Part shown: piece after piece, positions 1-7,362 of the stretch
Numbering within the stretch: the stretch's first letter is position 1
How the letters are laid out: every line of letters begins with the position of its first letter
Assembly (NCBI RefSeq): GCF_000695625.1
Contig: NZ_JMQI01000074.1
Span: forward strand, 1-64,000
Reading direction: 5' to 3'
DNA length: 64,000 bases
DNA from: Amycolatopsis rifamycinica
GTDB lineage: Bacteria; Actinomycetota; Actinomycetes; Mycobacteriales; Pseudonocardiaceae
The notes under the pieces: model-generated
Databases searched by the model: none
Told to the model about the DNA's origin: nothing
The model's input: the letters and a program-made list of their open reading frames with translations, nothing else
Made by a program: the position numbers and the translations under genes

Positions 1-830
1 CGCAGCTCACCACGGTCGACCAGCCCCACCAACCGCGCCAGCTGCCCGGCATCACTCCGCACGAACAGATCGATCCCCCGCACCCCACGCCCCTCATCCG
101 ACGGCGCGGGCATCCACACCGTCGTGTTCACTACCACCCCGCCCGGACGGACCACACCAGCCAGCGCGGCCAGCTGCTCCGGAGCGACCGGGGCCAGATT
201 GAGGGCCAGATCGACCGGCTCGGTCACCGCGTCGGTCACCGCGGTGGCGGTGTGGTCGACGACCTCATCAGCGGTCTTGACCGCCTCGGCACTACGCGGA
301 CTGGCCGTCGCGATCACATAAGCACCAGCGTTCTTCGCCAGCTGCACCGCATAACCCCCGACCGCACCCCCCGCACCGTTGATCAGCACCCGCTGCCCGG
401 CCGCCAGCTTCCCGTGATCGAACAACGCCTGATACGCCGTCAATCCCACCACCGGCAACGCCGCGGCCTCGGCCAACGGGATGCTCCTCGGCGCCGACGT
501 CAGCACCTCCACCGGCGCCAGAACGTACTCCGCCGCCGCACCGGTCCCGTCCATCGGCAGAAAACCGACGACCGGATCACCCACCTCGAACCCGGTCACA
601 CCTTGACCCAGCGCGTCGACCGTCCCGGCGACGTCCAGACCCGGCGTGTGCGGCAGCACCACCGGAATCGGCCCCTGCATGAATCCACCCCGGATGTTGC
701 CGTCGACGGAATTGAACGACGTCGCCGCCACCCGGACCCGCACCTGCCCGGGCCCCGCCACCGGCAGCTCGACATCCTCGTAACGCAGGACCTCGGGGCC
801 GCCGTACTCGTGGAAACGCACTGCCTTCAT
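1..830 (-). CDS. NADPH:quinone oxidoreductase-like protein (partial)
   Basis: Medium-chain dehydrogenase/reductase of the zinc-free quinone-oxidoreductase type, expected to reduce quinones or enones with NADPH in the cytoplasm. The first 276 residues are visible; the C-terminus runs off the left edge. The start MKAVRFHEYGGPEVLRYEDV is typical of the family. A GroES-like fold covers about residues 25-115, and the nucleotide-binding loop NGAGGAVGG is at 151-159. Cys/His ligands for a catalytic zinc are not evident, which favours the quinone reductase branch over alcohol dehydrogenases. The next gene upstream on the same strand is an HTH regulator only 66 nt away, so the two are probably co-transcribed. 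The substrate is unknown. Confidence 0.88.
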   Translation of the reverse strand, partial: MKAVRFHEYGGPEVLRYEDVELPVAGPGQVRVRVAATSFNSVDGNIRGGFMQGPIPVVLPHTPGLDVAGTVDALGQGVTGFEVGDPVVGFLPMDGTGAAAEYVLAPVEVLTSAPRSIPLAEAAALPVVGLTAYQALFDHGKLAAGQRVLINGAGGAVGGYAVQLAKNAGAYVIATASPRSAEAVKTADEVVDHTATAVTDAVTEPVDLALNLAPVAPEQLAALAGVVRPGGVVVNTTVWMPAPSDEGRGVRGIDLFVRSDAGQLARLVGLVDRGEL

Positions 831-896
831 CGGGCTTCTCGCTTTCGTCCTGCACCGGTGATCCACACGGCCTCAGGATCGCGGGCCCGGGCCGGA

Positions 897-1751
897 TCAG
901 CCTGGGCCGGCTTGGCCCACCCTGACGACGGACGGCGCACCGGCGGCGCTGACGACCTCGCCGAGCCGGGCCGCGTCGGCCGAGCCCGGTGCCGCGGTGA
1001 GGACCACCGCCATCAAGCCGTCGCCCGGTACTTCAAGCAGGTTCCCGTCGAGCCTGATGTCCCCACCGTCCGGATGCCGGAACACGGCCGGGTTCTCGTA
1101 CGCGCCCACCGGTTCCGGCACCCGCCACAGGGTGTCGAACGCGCGGCTCGTGGTCCGCAGGTCGTCGACGAGCTCGTCGAGCGAGGCGTCGGCGGGGTAG
1201 CGCACGGAGGTGTCCCGCAGCCGGGCCGCGAGCAGCGCGCGGAACCCGGCCGCCTGCTCGTCCGTGCGGCTGATCCCCCGGCGGGCGTCGCAGAAGGTGC
1301 GCCAGGCGACGTTCCAGTCCCGGGCGTGGCCGGTCCGGCCGCCGCCCTGCAGGGCGAGCCACGCGCCGTTGACGGCGAGCACGTTCCACGCCGGATCGGC
1401 CAGGAACGCGGGGGTGCCGCCGAACCGTTCGAGCAGCCGCAGGGCCGCCGCCCCGGGCGCCCGCGGCACCTGCCCCTCCACGGCGGCGTACCCGGCCAGC
1501 GCGCAGAGCCGCTCGTAGTCCGCCCGCCCGAGCCGCAACGCCGCGGCGATGGCGGTCACCACCCCGGCCGAAGGGTGCCGGCGGCCCTGCTCCAGCCGCC
1601 GCACGTAGTCCGCGGAGACCCCGGCCAGCTCGGCGAGCTCCTCCCGCCGCAAGCCGCGCGTCCGCCGACGGCCACCCGGCAGCCCGGCCGCGGCCGGGTC
1701 GGTGTTCTCCCGCAGCCGGCGCACCGCGGCGCCGAGATCGTGCGAAGCCAT
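897..1751 (-). CDS. Helix-turn-helix transcriptional regulator, MmyB-like ligand domain
   Basis: DNA-binding regulator of 284 residues. An XRE-type HTH (RREELAELAGVSADYVRRLEQGRR) lies at about residues 33-60. It is followed by the Trp-rich C-terminal domain common in actinobacterial regulators (WNVLAVN, DWNVAWRTF, then YENPAVFRHPDGGDIRL), as in the MmyB-like ligand-binding family. It precedes the oxidoreductase gene on the same strand, so control of that gene, and probably of itself, is inferred. The ATG lies inside an inverted repeat (TGGCACC-AG-GGTGCCA) that could be its own operator. The ligand is unknown. Confidence 0.85.
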   Translation of the reverse strand: MASHDLGAAVRRLRENTDPAAAGLPGGRRRTRGLRREELAELAGVSADYVRRLEQGRRHPSAGVVTAIAAALRLGRADYERLCALAGYAAVEGQVPRAPGAAALRLLERFGGTPAFLADPAWNVLAVNGAWLALQGGGRTGHARDWNVAWRTFCDARRGISRTDEQAAGFRALLAARLRDTSVRYPADASLDELVDDLRTTSRAFDTLWRVPEPVGAYENPAVFRHPDGGDIRLDGNLLEVPGDGLMAVVLTAAPGSADAARLGEVVSAAGAPSVVRVGQAGPG

Positions 1752-1766
1752 GGCACCAGGGTGCCA
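1751..1766. promoter_or_regulatory. Inverted repeat at the regulator start codon
   Basis: TGGCACC-AG-GGTGCCA has perfect 7-bp arms and a 2-bp spacer, and starts at the first base of the HTH regulator's ATG. Its position would let a bound protein block transcription or translation initiation. An autoregulatory operator is inferred from symmetry and position only. Confidence 0.4.
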
Positions 1767-1837
1767 GCAGCCGTTCCGGCCGGCGGGCCGTGTCCCCGGG
1801 GGGGCGGCCCGGCCCGGCCGGCCACAGTGGACGGTGG

Positions 1838-2350
1838 TCAGCTCACCTGCAGGTCGATGCAGGCGTAGAAGGCGTTCGCCGTGTCGGCGATGTTCCACAC
1901 CGCCAGGACCGTCTGGCGGCCCGTGTGGCTGCCCAGGTTCACCGAATGCGAGACCGTCGACGGCGGCTGCTGGTCGTTGCCGCTCACCTCCGCGATCTTC
2001 TGGCCGCCGATGAAGTACTGGTAGTTCGACGTGCGGTGGCGCGCGGTGAACGTCCAGTTGAACGTCACCGTTCGGCCGACCGCCGCCGCGCGCCAGCCCT
2101 TGCCGTTGTCGTTGAGCTCGGCGAACTGGGCCACGCCGCCGTTGCAGGACCGCAGGCCCTTGGGTCCCTCGACGCTCTGGGGTTCGTACTGGATCTGCCC
2201 GCACGACACGATGTGCTGGGCGCACTGCGCCTGCCGGCTGGCCGGCGAGCTGACGTAACCGTGCGCGCTCGCGACGCCGGCCGGGTTGAGCACCACCAGC
2301 ACCGGGGCGAGCAGGACACCCGCCGCGGCCGCGGCCAGTTTGCGGTTCAT
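1838..2350 (-). CDS. Small secreted AA10 lytic polysaccharide monooxygenase
   Basis: Copper-dependent oxidase predicted to cleave crystalline chitin (or cellulose) outside the cell. The 170-residue precursor has a Sec signal peptide of about 29 residues ending ASA. His30 therefore becomes the mature N-terminal histidine (HGYVSSPASR), one half of the copper histidine brace. The second brace histidine is His105 in FTARHRTSNYQYF. The single-domain mature enzyme has the size and C-terminus (NAFYACIDLQVS) of the small chitin-active Streptomyces AA10 enzymes. The start is supported by AAGGAG just upstream; a longer in-frame start would add an Arg-rich tail before the signal peptide. A DasR-type box lies 115 bp upstream. 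Activity on chitin is inferred from the family and the box. Confidence 0.93.
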   Translation of the reverse strand: MNRKLAAAAAGVLLAPVLVVLNPAGVASAHGYVSSPASRQAQCAQHIVSCGQIQYEPQSVEGPKGLRSCNGGVAQFAELNDNGKGWRAAAVGRTVTFNWTFTARHRTSNYQYFIGGQKIAEVSGNDQQPPSTVSHSVNLGSHTGRQTVLAVWNIADTANAFYACIDLQVS

Positions 2351-2464
2351 ACCGAGCTCCTTCGGGGACAGGCTCACCTCCCGCCGCCGGGCACGGCGAG
2401 GCCGCGGCCCCGGCCTCACCGGAGGTCCGCCGCGACGGGAAGGGTTACGAGCGAAGGAAAATTG

Positions 2465-2476
2465 TGGTCTAGACCA
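2465..2476. promoter_or_regulatory. DasR-responsive element (dre) upstream of the LPMO gene
   Basis: The perfect palindrome TGGTCTAGACCA is the core of the dre consensus (ACTGGTCTAGACCACT) bound by DasR, the GntR-family repressor released by glucosamine phosphates in Streptomyces. It lies in the gap between the LPMO and the divergent lexA, 115 bp from the LPMO start. Placing the LPMO in a DasR-like chitin/GlcNAc regulon is an inference from an exact core match in a fitting place. Confidence 0.82.
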
Positions 2477-2624
2477 TACGTCGCATCGTTACCCAGGTCA
2501 ACAGCTGGCAAAGTCACGGTTGATGTTGGCAATACCCCAACTGTCACCCGCTGTTCCGGTGAGCGGGACCGCCACGGCGAGACCGGCGGCGGAGCACGGG
2601 GCACGTGCCTCTAGGATCACGCCG

Positions 2625-3278
2625 GTGACCACCTACGACGACACGTTCGAGCACCTCGACCCCTCGGCACTGCCGGAGCGGCAGCAGCGGATCCTGGTCG
2701 CGATCCGGGACTGGGTGGTCCAGCACGGCTACTCCCCCAGCACGCGCGAAATCGGCGAGGCCGTCGGCCTGCAGTCGACGTCGTCGGTCTCGAAGCACCT
2801 GGCGAGCCTGGAGGACAAGGGCTACCTGCGCCGCGGCGCCACCGTGTCCCGGCCGATCGACGTGCGCGCGTTCCTCAACGGCTCGGCTTCTTCCGAGGAC
2901 GCCGACTCGGTGCCGGTGCCCGTGGTCGGCGACATCGCCGCCGGCACGCCGATCTCGGCGGTCGAGCACACCGACGACGTCCTCAAGCTGCCCCGCGACC
3001 TCACCGGCCGCGGCACGGTGTTCGGCCTGCGCGTCCGCGGCGATTCGATGATCGACGCGGCCATCTGCGACGGCGACATCGTCGTGGTCAAGCAGCAGTC
3101 CGAGGCCCACTCGGGCCAGATCGTCGCGGCGATGATCGACGAAGAGGCGACGGTCAAGGTCTACCGCCGCCGCGACGGCCACGTGTACCTCGAGCCCCGC
3201 AACCCGGCCTACGACGTCATCGACGGCGACCGCGCGGTGATCCTCGGCACGGTCGTGTCGGTGCTGCGGAGCGTCTGA
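2625..3278 (+). CDS. lexA: LexA SOS repressor
   Basis: Transcriptional repressor of the SOS response, self-cleaving when stimulated by RecA filaments. It has 217 residues. The winged-helix domain reads LPERQQRILVAIRDWV, then GYSPSTREIGEAVGLQSTSSVSKHL. The scissile Ala106-Gly107 (DIAAGTPI), nucleophile Ser141 (RGDSMID) and general base Lys178 (TVKVYR) are all present, so it should be cleavable. The GTG start gives the usual length and N-terminus; in-frame extension upstream would add unrelated sequence. No convincing actinobacterial SOS box (TCGAAC-N4-GTTCGA) was seen in the upstream gap, which is unusual because lexA is normally autoregulated. Confidence 0.95.
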   Translation: MTTYDDTFEHLDPSALPERQQRILVAIRDWVVQHGYSPSTREIGEAVGLQSTSSVSKHLASLEDKGYLRRGATVSRPIDVRAFLNGSASSEDADSVPVPVVGDIAAGTPISAVEHTDDVLKLPRDLTGRGTVFGLRVRGDSMIDAAICDGDIVVVKQQSEAHSGQIVAAMIDEEATVKVYRRRDGHVYLEPRNPAYDVIDGDRAVILGTVVSVLRSV

Positions 3279-3437
3279 CCCACCAGGCGACCGCCGCCGG
3301 GAAGGGTCTGGGGTTGCGGGCGGCTGTGCGTGGACCGCCGGCGCGACGCGGCAGCGGCCGCTGTGCGTGGACGGGACGCCCGGCAGCCTTCCCGCCCCGG
3401 CGCTCGCCGGTCGCCACCGCAGCTCGAGCCGGCCGGA

Positions 3438-3599
3438 CTACCTCCGGGCGGCCAGCCCGTCGAGGTGGAGCACTCCCCCGGCGTGGTGCTCCACGACGAA
3501 CTCCGGCCCCTTCGTGACCAGCCGGACGATCGCCGTCGCGTGGCCGTGGCCGAGGCCGTGGTCGGCCACCACCGTCTCACCGACAATTTTTCTTGTCAA
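3438..3599 (-). CDS. Small coupled ORF of unknown function
   Basis: A 53-codon reading frame whose TTG start overlaps the methyltransferase stop (TTGA). After five AT-rich codons it reads VGETVVADHGLGHGHATAIV and then continues hydrophobic/acidic to HLDGLAARR, with third positions almost all G or C, as in the neighbouring real genes. The overlap suggests translational coupling. I do not recognise the family. It could also be the surviving end of a longer gene. No terminator or other gene is apparent in the 159 nt beyond it toward lexA. Confidence 0.45.
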   Translation of the reverse strand: MTRKIVGETVVADHGLGHGHATAIVRLVTKGPEFVVEHHAGGVLHLDGLAARR

Positions 3600-4378
3600 G
3601 CCCGCCTCGCGAACACCGCCAGCGTCGAGTACGGCAGCACGAAGCTCCCGCCGAGCTCCTCGATCGCCGCGGCGACCTCGGACAGCACCTCCGCCAGCGC
3701 TTCCGGCGGCAGCCGCGTCAGGCCACCGGTCGTGGGCAGGAAGTCGAGCCACTCGTCCCGCGTGTACGTCCGCTCCCACGCGAAGCGACAGCGCTCGGGG
3801 GCATCGAGACCTTCCGTCTGCGCGATCGCGTCGGCGAAGCCGGTGAACATCACGTCGTAGATCTCCGCGGCCGGCCGGGACTCCCCGGCGAAGGGCGAGC
3901 CGGGCAGCACGCGGCGGCACGCGGCCGCGAAGGCGTCCGCCACCGCGGCGGGCGGCTGGAACACGTGCGCGAACACGGCGAGCAGCCCGCCGGGCCGCAG
4001 AACCTGCGCCGCCTTGGCCGGACCCGTGACCGGATCCACCCAGTGCCACGCCTGCCCGGCGACGACCGCGTCGAAGGTCCGCCCGGCCGGCTCCCAGTCC
4101 TCGAAGGTGGCCACCTCGACGTCGATGCCGCCACGGCGCGCGAAGGCGGCCATCCGCGCGTCGGGGTCGACGCCGAGCACCCGGCAGCCGGCCGCGCGGA
4201 ACTGCCGCGCTTCGATCCCGGTTCCGCAGCCGATGTCCAGGACGTCGGCACCGGGGCTCGCGGTGACGATCTGGTCCACCAACTCCTGGGGGTAGGCCGG
4301 CCGCGCCCGGTCGTAGCGTTCGGCGTCGGTCCCGAAGGATTCCGCCATCGAGCGAGCTTCATGAGGTTGAGTGGGCAT
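3596..4378 (-). CDS. Class I SAM-dependent methyltransferase
   Basis: Cytosolic small-molecule methyltransferase of 260 residues. Motif I DVLDIGCGTGIEARQF binds SAM, followed by the acidic VLGVDPDARM and the post-motif VAGQAWHWVDP. The N-terminal AESFGTDAERYDRARPAYP is typical of a methyltransferase-11 subfamily common in actinomycetes, and supports the outer ATG over the internal Met11. That ATG lies inside an inverted repeat shared with the divergent TetR gene and has almost no leader, so the mRNA may be leaderless and repressible. The acceptor substrate is unknown. Confidence 0.88.
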   Translation of the reverse strand: MPTQPHEARSMAESFGTDAERYDRARPAYPQELVDQIVTASPGADVLDIGCGTGIEARQFRAAGCRVLGVDPDARMAAFARRGGIDVEVATFEDWEPAGRTFDAVVAGQAWHWVDPVTGPAKAAQVLRPGGLLAVFAHVFQPPAAVADAFAAACRRVLPGSPFAGESRPAAEIYDVMFTGFADAIAQTEGLDAPERCRFAWERTYTRDEWLDFLPTTGGLTRLPPEALAEVLSEVAAAIEELGGSFVLPYSTLAVFARRA

Positions 4379-4405
4379 GCGCCCACCTTAATGGGCACTC
4401 GCCCA
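4372..4405. promoter_or_regulatory. Tandem TGGGC-N4-GCCCA operators of the methyltransferase/TetR divergon
   Basis: Two copies of TGGGCNNNNGCCCA occur at 4372-4385 and 4392-4405. Their centres are exactly 20 bp apart, about two helical turns, so two dimers could bind on one DNA face. The first copy contains the methyltransferase start codon; the TetR start lies about 50 bp beyond the second. This arrangement fits a TetR-family protein repressing itself and its divergent neighbour. Confidence 0.62.
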
Positions 4406-4455
4406 CTAGGGCAACCGCGCGAGTGTTCGCGGCGGGCGTACCGGAGAATGACCCC

Positions 4456-5052
4456 ATGCCGACCGGGGTCCACCTGCGCGACGTGCGCAAGCAGCTGTTC
4501 GACGCGGCCGAGCGGGTCCTGCTCCGCGACGGCCCGCACGCGCTGACCAGCCGGGCGGTGACGACGGAGGCCGACGTCGCCAAAGGCGTGCTGCACCGGC
4601 ACTTCGCGGACTTCGACGACTTCCTGGCCGAGCTGGTCCGCGACCGCATCGCCCGCCTGGGGGACCAGGCCGCGCTCCTCGAGGCGGCGGCGGGCACGCG
4701 GACGGTGGCGCAGAACCTCGTCGACGCGCTGGCGGAGCTGTTCGACCCGGTGACGGTGGCCTTGACGAGTCTCGTCTTCTTCCGCGACGAGCTCCGCACC
4801 CGTGTCCGCGCGCGGCGGGGTCTGCCGATCCTGGCGGAGGCACGCGACATGCTGGCGGGCTATTTGTCGGCCGAAAGGGAACAGGGCCGCATCGCCCCGG
4901 ACGCGGAAATCGATGCGTTGGCGCTCGCCTTGATCGGCGCGGCCCACCTGCTCTTCGCCGGCCGCCGCCGGGAAACCCTCCCCGACCTGGCCGAGCTGGA
5001 GAAAACGGTCCACACGGTGATCGCGGACGTGGTCCAACGCCGCCTACTGTGA
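4456..5052 (+). CDS. TetR-family transcriptional regulator
   Basis: Homodimeric repressor of 198 residues. The N-terminal HTH spans about residues 10-55 (FDAAERVLLRDG, then TSRAVTTEADVAKGVLHRHFAD). The rest is a helical ligand pocket ending in a dimerisation helix (LPDLAELEKTVHTVIADVV). The ATG is preceded by GGAG; an upstream in-frame ATG is less likely. It is divergent from the methyltransferase gene across paired operators, so repression of that gene is inferred. The inducer is unknown. Confidence 0.9.
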   Translation: MPTGVHLRDVRKQLFDAAERVLLRDGPHALTSRAVTTEADVAKGVLHRHFADFDDFLAELVRDRIARLGDQAALLEAAAGTRTVAQNLVDALAELFDPVTVALTSLVFFRDELRTRVRARRGLPILAEARDMLAGYLSAEREQGRIAPDAEIDALALALIGAAHLLFAGRRRETLPDLAELEKTVHTVIADVVQRRLL

Positions 5053-5075
5053 ACAACCAGTCCGAAGTGGATCAA

Positions 5076-5215
5076 CCCCACGGAACGCAACAGCGCAACG
5101 CAACCACACGCGGGGGTCCCGGGGGCCGCCCCACGGAACGCAACAGCGCAACGCAACCACACGCGGGGGTCCGGGGGCTCGCCCCCGGCGGGGGTGTGGG
5201 GGCTCGGCCCCCACA
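5076..5215. repeat. Tandem duplication and two G/C hairpins after tetR
   Basis: A segment of about 44 bp beginning CCCCACGGAACGCAACAGCG occurs at 5076 and again at 5129 (offset 53 bp). It is followed by GGGGGC-TC-GCCCCC (5173-5186) and a 9-bp stem with a TCG loop (5195-5215). The hairpins could end tetR transcription or the leftward tRNA transcripts, but there is no U-run. No gene is visible between 5053 and 5277. Confidence 0.6.
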
Positions 5216-5277
5216 GGACACAACGAGAAGAGCCCCGCTTGCGCAGTCGGCAAGCAGGGCTCTCCCAGCGAATCTCG

Positions 5278-5349
5278 TGGGCGATACTGGGATCGAACCA
5301 GTGACCTCTTCGGTGTGAACGAAGCGCTCTCCCCCTGAGCTAATCGCCC
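5278..5349 (-). tRNA. tRNA-Val (anticodon CAC)
   Basis: A 72-nt cloverleaf reads from GGGCGAT to ATCGCCCA on the minus strand. It has a D-arm TAGCTCAGGGGGAGAGC, an anticodon stem CTTCG/CGAAG around loop TTCACAC (anticodon CAC, reading GUG), and a T-arm with GGTTCGATCC. The acceptor stem pairs perfectly. CCA is not encoded. It is in tandem with a second tRNA-Val. Confidence 0.96.
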
Positions 5350-5389
5350 GCGGTACGAACTTCCACGAAATCCGGGGGTGGACTCGTGG

Positions 5390-5461
5390 TGCGCGATACT
5401 GGGATTGAACCAGTGACCTCTTCCGTGTCAGGGAAGCGCTCTCCCGCTGAGCTAATCGCGC
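5390..5461 (-). tRNA. tRNA-Val (anticodon GAC)
   Basis: A 72-nt cloverleaf with acceptor GCGCGAT/ATCGCGC, a D-arm almost identical to the neighbouring tRNA, anticodon stem CTTCC/GGAAG with loop CTGACAC (anticodon GAC, reading GUC/GUU), and T-loop GGTTCAATCC. CCA is not encoded. It lies 40 nt upstream of the CAC isoacceptor on the same strand and probably shares its transcript. Confidence 0.96.
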
Positions 5462-5630
5462 GCTGCGGAACTCCGTACTGACAGAAGCATATCGGACCGT
5501 CCGACCGGCTTTTGCGGGGGGTCCCGTGAGACGAAAACCGCCTGACAGGGGAGGTCGGGAACGGGCACACTGCGAAGGACGCTCCGTGTTCGTCACGGTC
5601 GTCCCGGCCGACCAGGAGACTCCCACCCCG

Positions 5631-7079
5631 ATGACCGAAACCGTGTCCACCCCGTCCGCCGACGTGAAGCGCGCCCCGGCGCGCTCGGGACTCCTCATCG
5701 GGGTTCTCGTGCTGTCGGCGTTCGTGATGATCCTCAACGAGACGATCCTGAGTGTCGCGTTGCGCGACCTGACCGTCGACCTGCACGTGCCGACGACCAC
5801 CGTGCAGTGGCTGACCAGCGGGTTTCTGCTGACGATGGCCGTCGTCATCCCCACGACCGGGTTCATGCTGGAGCGGTTCTCGCCGCGGCAGGTGTTCCTG
5901 TTCTCGCTGTCGGCGTTCACCTTGGGCACGCTGCTGAGCGCGCTGGCGCCCGGGTTCGGGCTGTTGATGGCCGGGCGCGTGGTGCAGGCGTGCGGGACGG
6001 CGGTGATGCTGCCGCTGCTGATGACGACGGTGATGCGGCTGGTGCCACCGGAGCGGCGTGGCGCGACGATGGGCACGATCACGATCGTGATCGCGGTCGC
6101 GCCGGCGATCGGGCCGACCATCGGCGGTGCGGTGCTGTCGTCGCTGAGCTGGCGCTGGATGTTCTGGATCGTGCTGCCCTTGTCGGTCGCCGCGCTGGTG
6201 GCCGGTGCGCTGCTGCTGCGGCTCGAGAGCGAACGCCGCCGGGTGCCGCTGGACGTGCCGTCGGTGGTGCTGTCGGCGATCGGGTTCGGCGGAGTGCTGT
6301 ACGGCCTGTCGTCGGGCGGGGAGAGTGCCGGCGCGGAGCCGCTGGTGCCGGGGTGGGTGCCGATCGTCGTCGGCGTCGCCGCGCTGGTGGTGTTCACCTG
6401 GCGGCAGCTGCGGCTGCAGCGCCGGGACCGGGCCCTGCTGGACCTGCGGCCGTTCACCCACCGGAGTTTCGTGGTGGCGCTGGTGCTGACGGCGTTGCTG
6501 TTCGTGTGCCTGATCGGCGCCGCGGCGATCCTGCTGCCGCTGTACCTGCAGACGGTGCTGCACACGAGCACGTTCGTCAGCGGGCTGGCGGTGTTGCCGG
6601 GCGGGCTGGTGCTGGGCTTGCTGGGCCGCCCGGTGGGCGCGCTGTTCGACAAGGTCGGCGGCCGCCCGCTGGTCATCCCGGGCGCGGCGGCGATGGCGGC
6701 TTCGCTGTGGCTGTTCGCGGTGCTGGGCCCGGATTCGCCGCTGGTGGCGGTGATCGGGATCCACGTGCTGATGATGGCCGGGCTGGGGCTGATGATGACG
6801 CCGCTGTTCACCGAGTCGCTCGGCGTGCTGCCCGAGCACCTGTACTCGCACGGCAGCGCGATCCTGTCGACGCTGCAGCAGGTGGCCGGCGCCCTGGGCA
6901 CGGCCGTGTTCGTGAGTGTGGCCACCCTGGGCAGCCACGACGCGACGGCCACGGGCCCGGACGCGGCCGGCCTGCGGGCGGCGTTCATCGTGGCCGGGGT
7001 GGTCGGGCTGGTGGCGTTCGCGGGCAGCTGGCTGATCCGCCGGGGAAAGACCGTGACCCCCGCCACTTCGGCGCACTGA
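5631..7079 (+). CDS. MFS transporter, DHA2 (EmrB/QacA-like) drug exporter
   Basis: Integral membrane proton antiporter of 482 residues with about 14 hydrophobic segments, as in EmrB/QacA/LfrA multidrug exporters. The N-terminal half has LNETILSVALRDLTVDL, WLTSGFLLTMAVVIP, the motif-A-like loop GFMLERFSPRQVFLF and the antiporter segment AVAPAIGPTIGGAV followed by WRWMFWI. The ATG is preceded by AGGAG at a slightly long distance; an upstream GTG would add an unlikely polar extension. No partner regulator is adjacent. The substrate is unknown. Confidence 0.9.
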   Translation: MTETVSTPSADVKRAPARSGLLIGVLVLSAFVMILNETILSVALRDLTVDLHVPTTTVQWLTSGFLLTMAVVIPTTGFMLERFSPRQVFLFSLSAFTLGTLLSALAPGFGLLMAGRVVQACGTAVMLPLLMTTVMRLVPPERRGATMGTITIVIAVAPAIGPTIGGAVLSSLSWRWMFWIVLPLSVAALVAGALLLRLESERRRVPLDVPSVVLSAIGFGGVLYGLSSGGESAGAEPLVPGWVPIVVGVAALVVFTWRQLRLQRRDRALLDLRPFTHRSFVVALVLTALLFVCLIGAAAILLPLYLQTVLHTSTFVSGLAVLPGGLVLGLLGRPVGALFDKVGGRPLVIPGAAAMAASLWLFAVLGPDSPLVAVIGIHVLMMAGLGLMMTPLFTESLGVLPEHLYSHGSAILSTLQQVAGALGTAVFVSVATLGSHDATATGPDAAGLRAAFIVAGVVGLVAFAGSWLIRRGKTVTPATSAH

Positions 7080-7143
7080 AAGCCCGCATCCGCCCGTCGC
7101 CCCGCATCCGGCGGCGACGGGCGGATCGAGCCGAGCCCACGCG

Positions 7144-7202
7144 AAAAAAGTCCCGCTTCCGCTCGGCCAAGGCTGGGGGGAGACCTGCGAGCGGAAGCGG
7201 GA
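7144..7202 (-). terminator. Rho-independent terminator of the peptide/D-amino-acid operon
   Basis: A perfect 15-bp inverted repeat has arms at 7151-7165 and 7188-7202 with a 22-nt loop. On the minus strand it is followed by a T-run (the AAAAAA at 7144-7149 on the plus strand). The orientation fits the end of the leftward operon whose last gene stops at 7363. No gene is visible in 7203-7362. Confidence 0.8.
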
Positions 7203-7362
7203 GTTCAGGGCCGGTACGGGGGTCGCCTCGCGGCGGAAGGCGCTTCACGGCTCCAGCCGGGCTGGTATTCCGTGGAGGCGAGGGGTGAGGCCCGGGGACT
7301 CCGCCGTACCGACACCCCTTACAACGCCCCTGCCCGGCCGGTGTTCCCCGACGTGACCCGGC

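Noticed and set aside
252-1868. Long plus-strand open frame opposite the oxidoreductase and HTH genes
   Set aside because: Arg/Pro/His-rich translation without motifs; it is the antisense shadow of two clear minus-strand genes.
2636-2651. Degenerate SOS-box-like sequence in the first codons of lexA (ACGACGACACGTTCGA)
   Set aside because: Only one half-site (GTTCGA) is intact, and it lies inside coding sequence after the start codon. The match is too weak for a LexA box.
5278-5461. Integrated element at the tRNA-Val genes
   Set aside because: No integrase, no duplicated tRNA 3' end and no change in base composition nearby.
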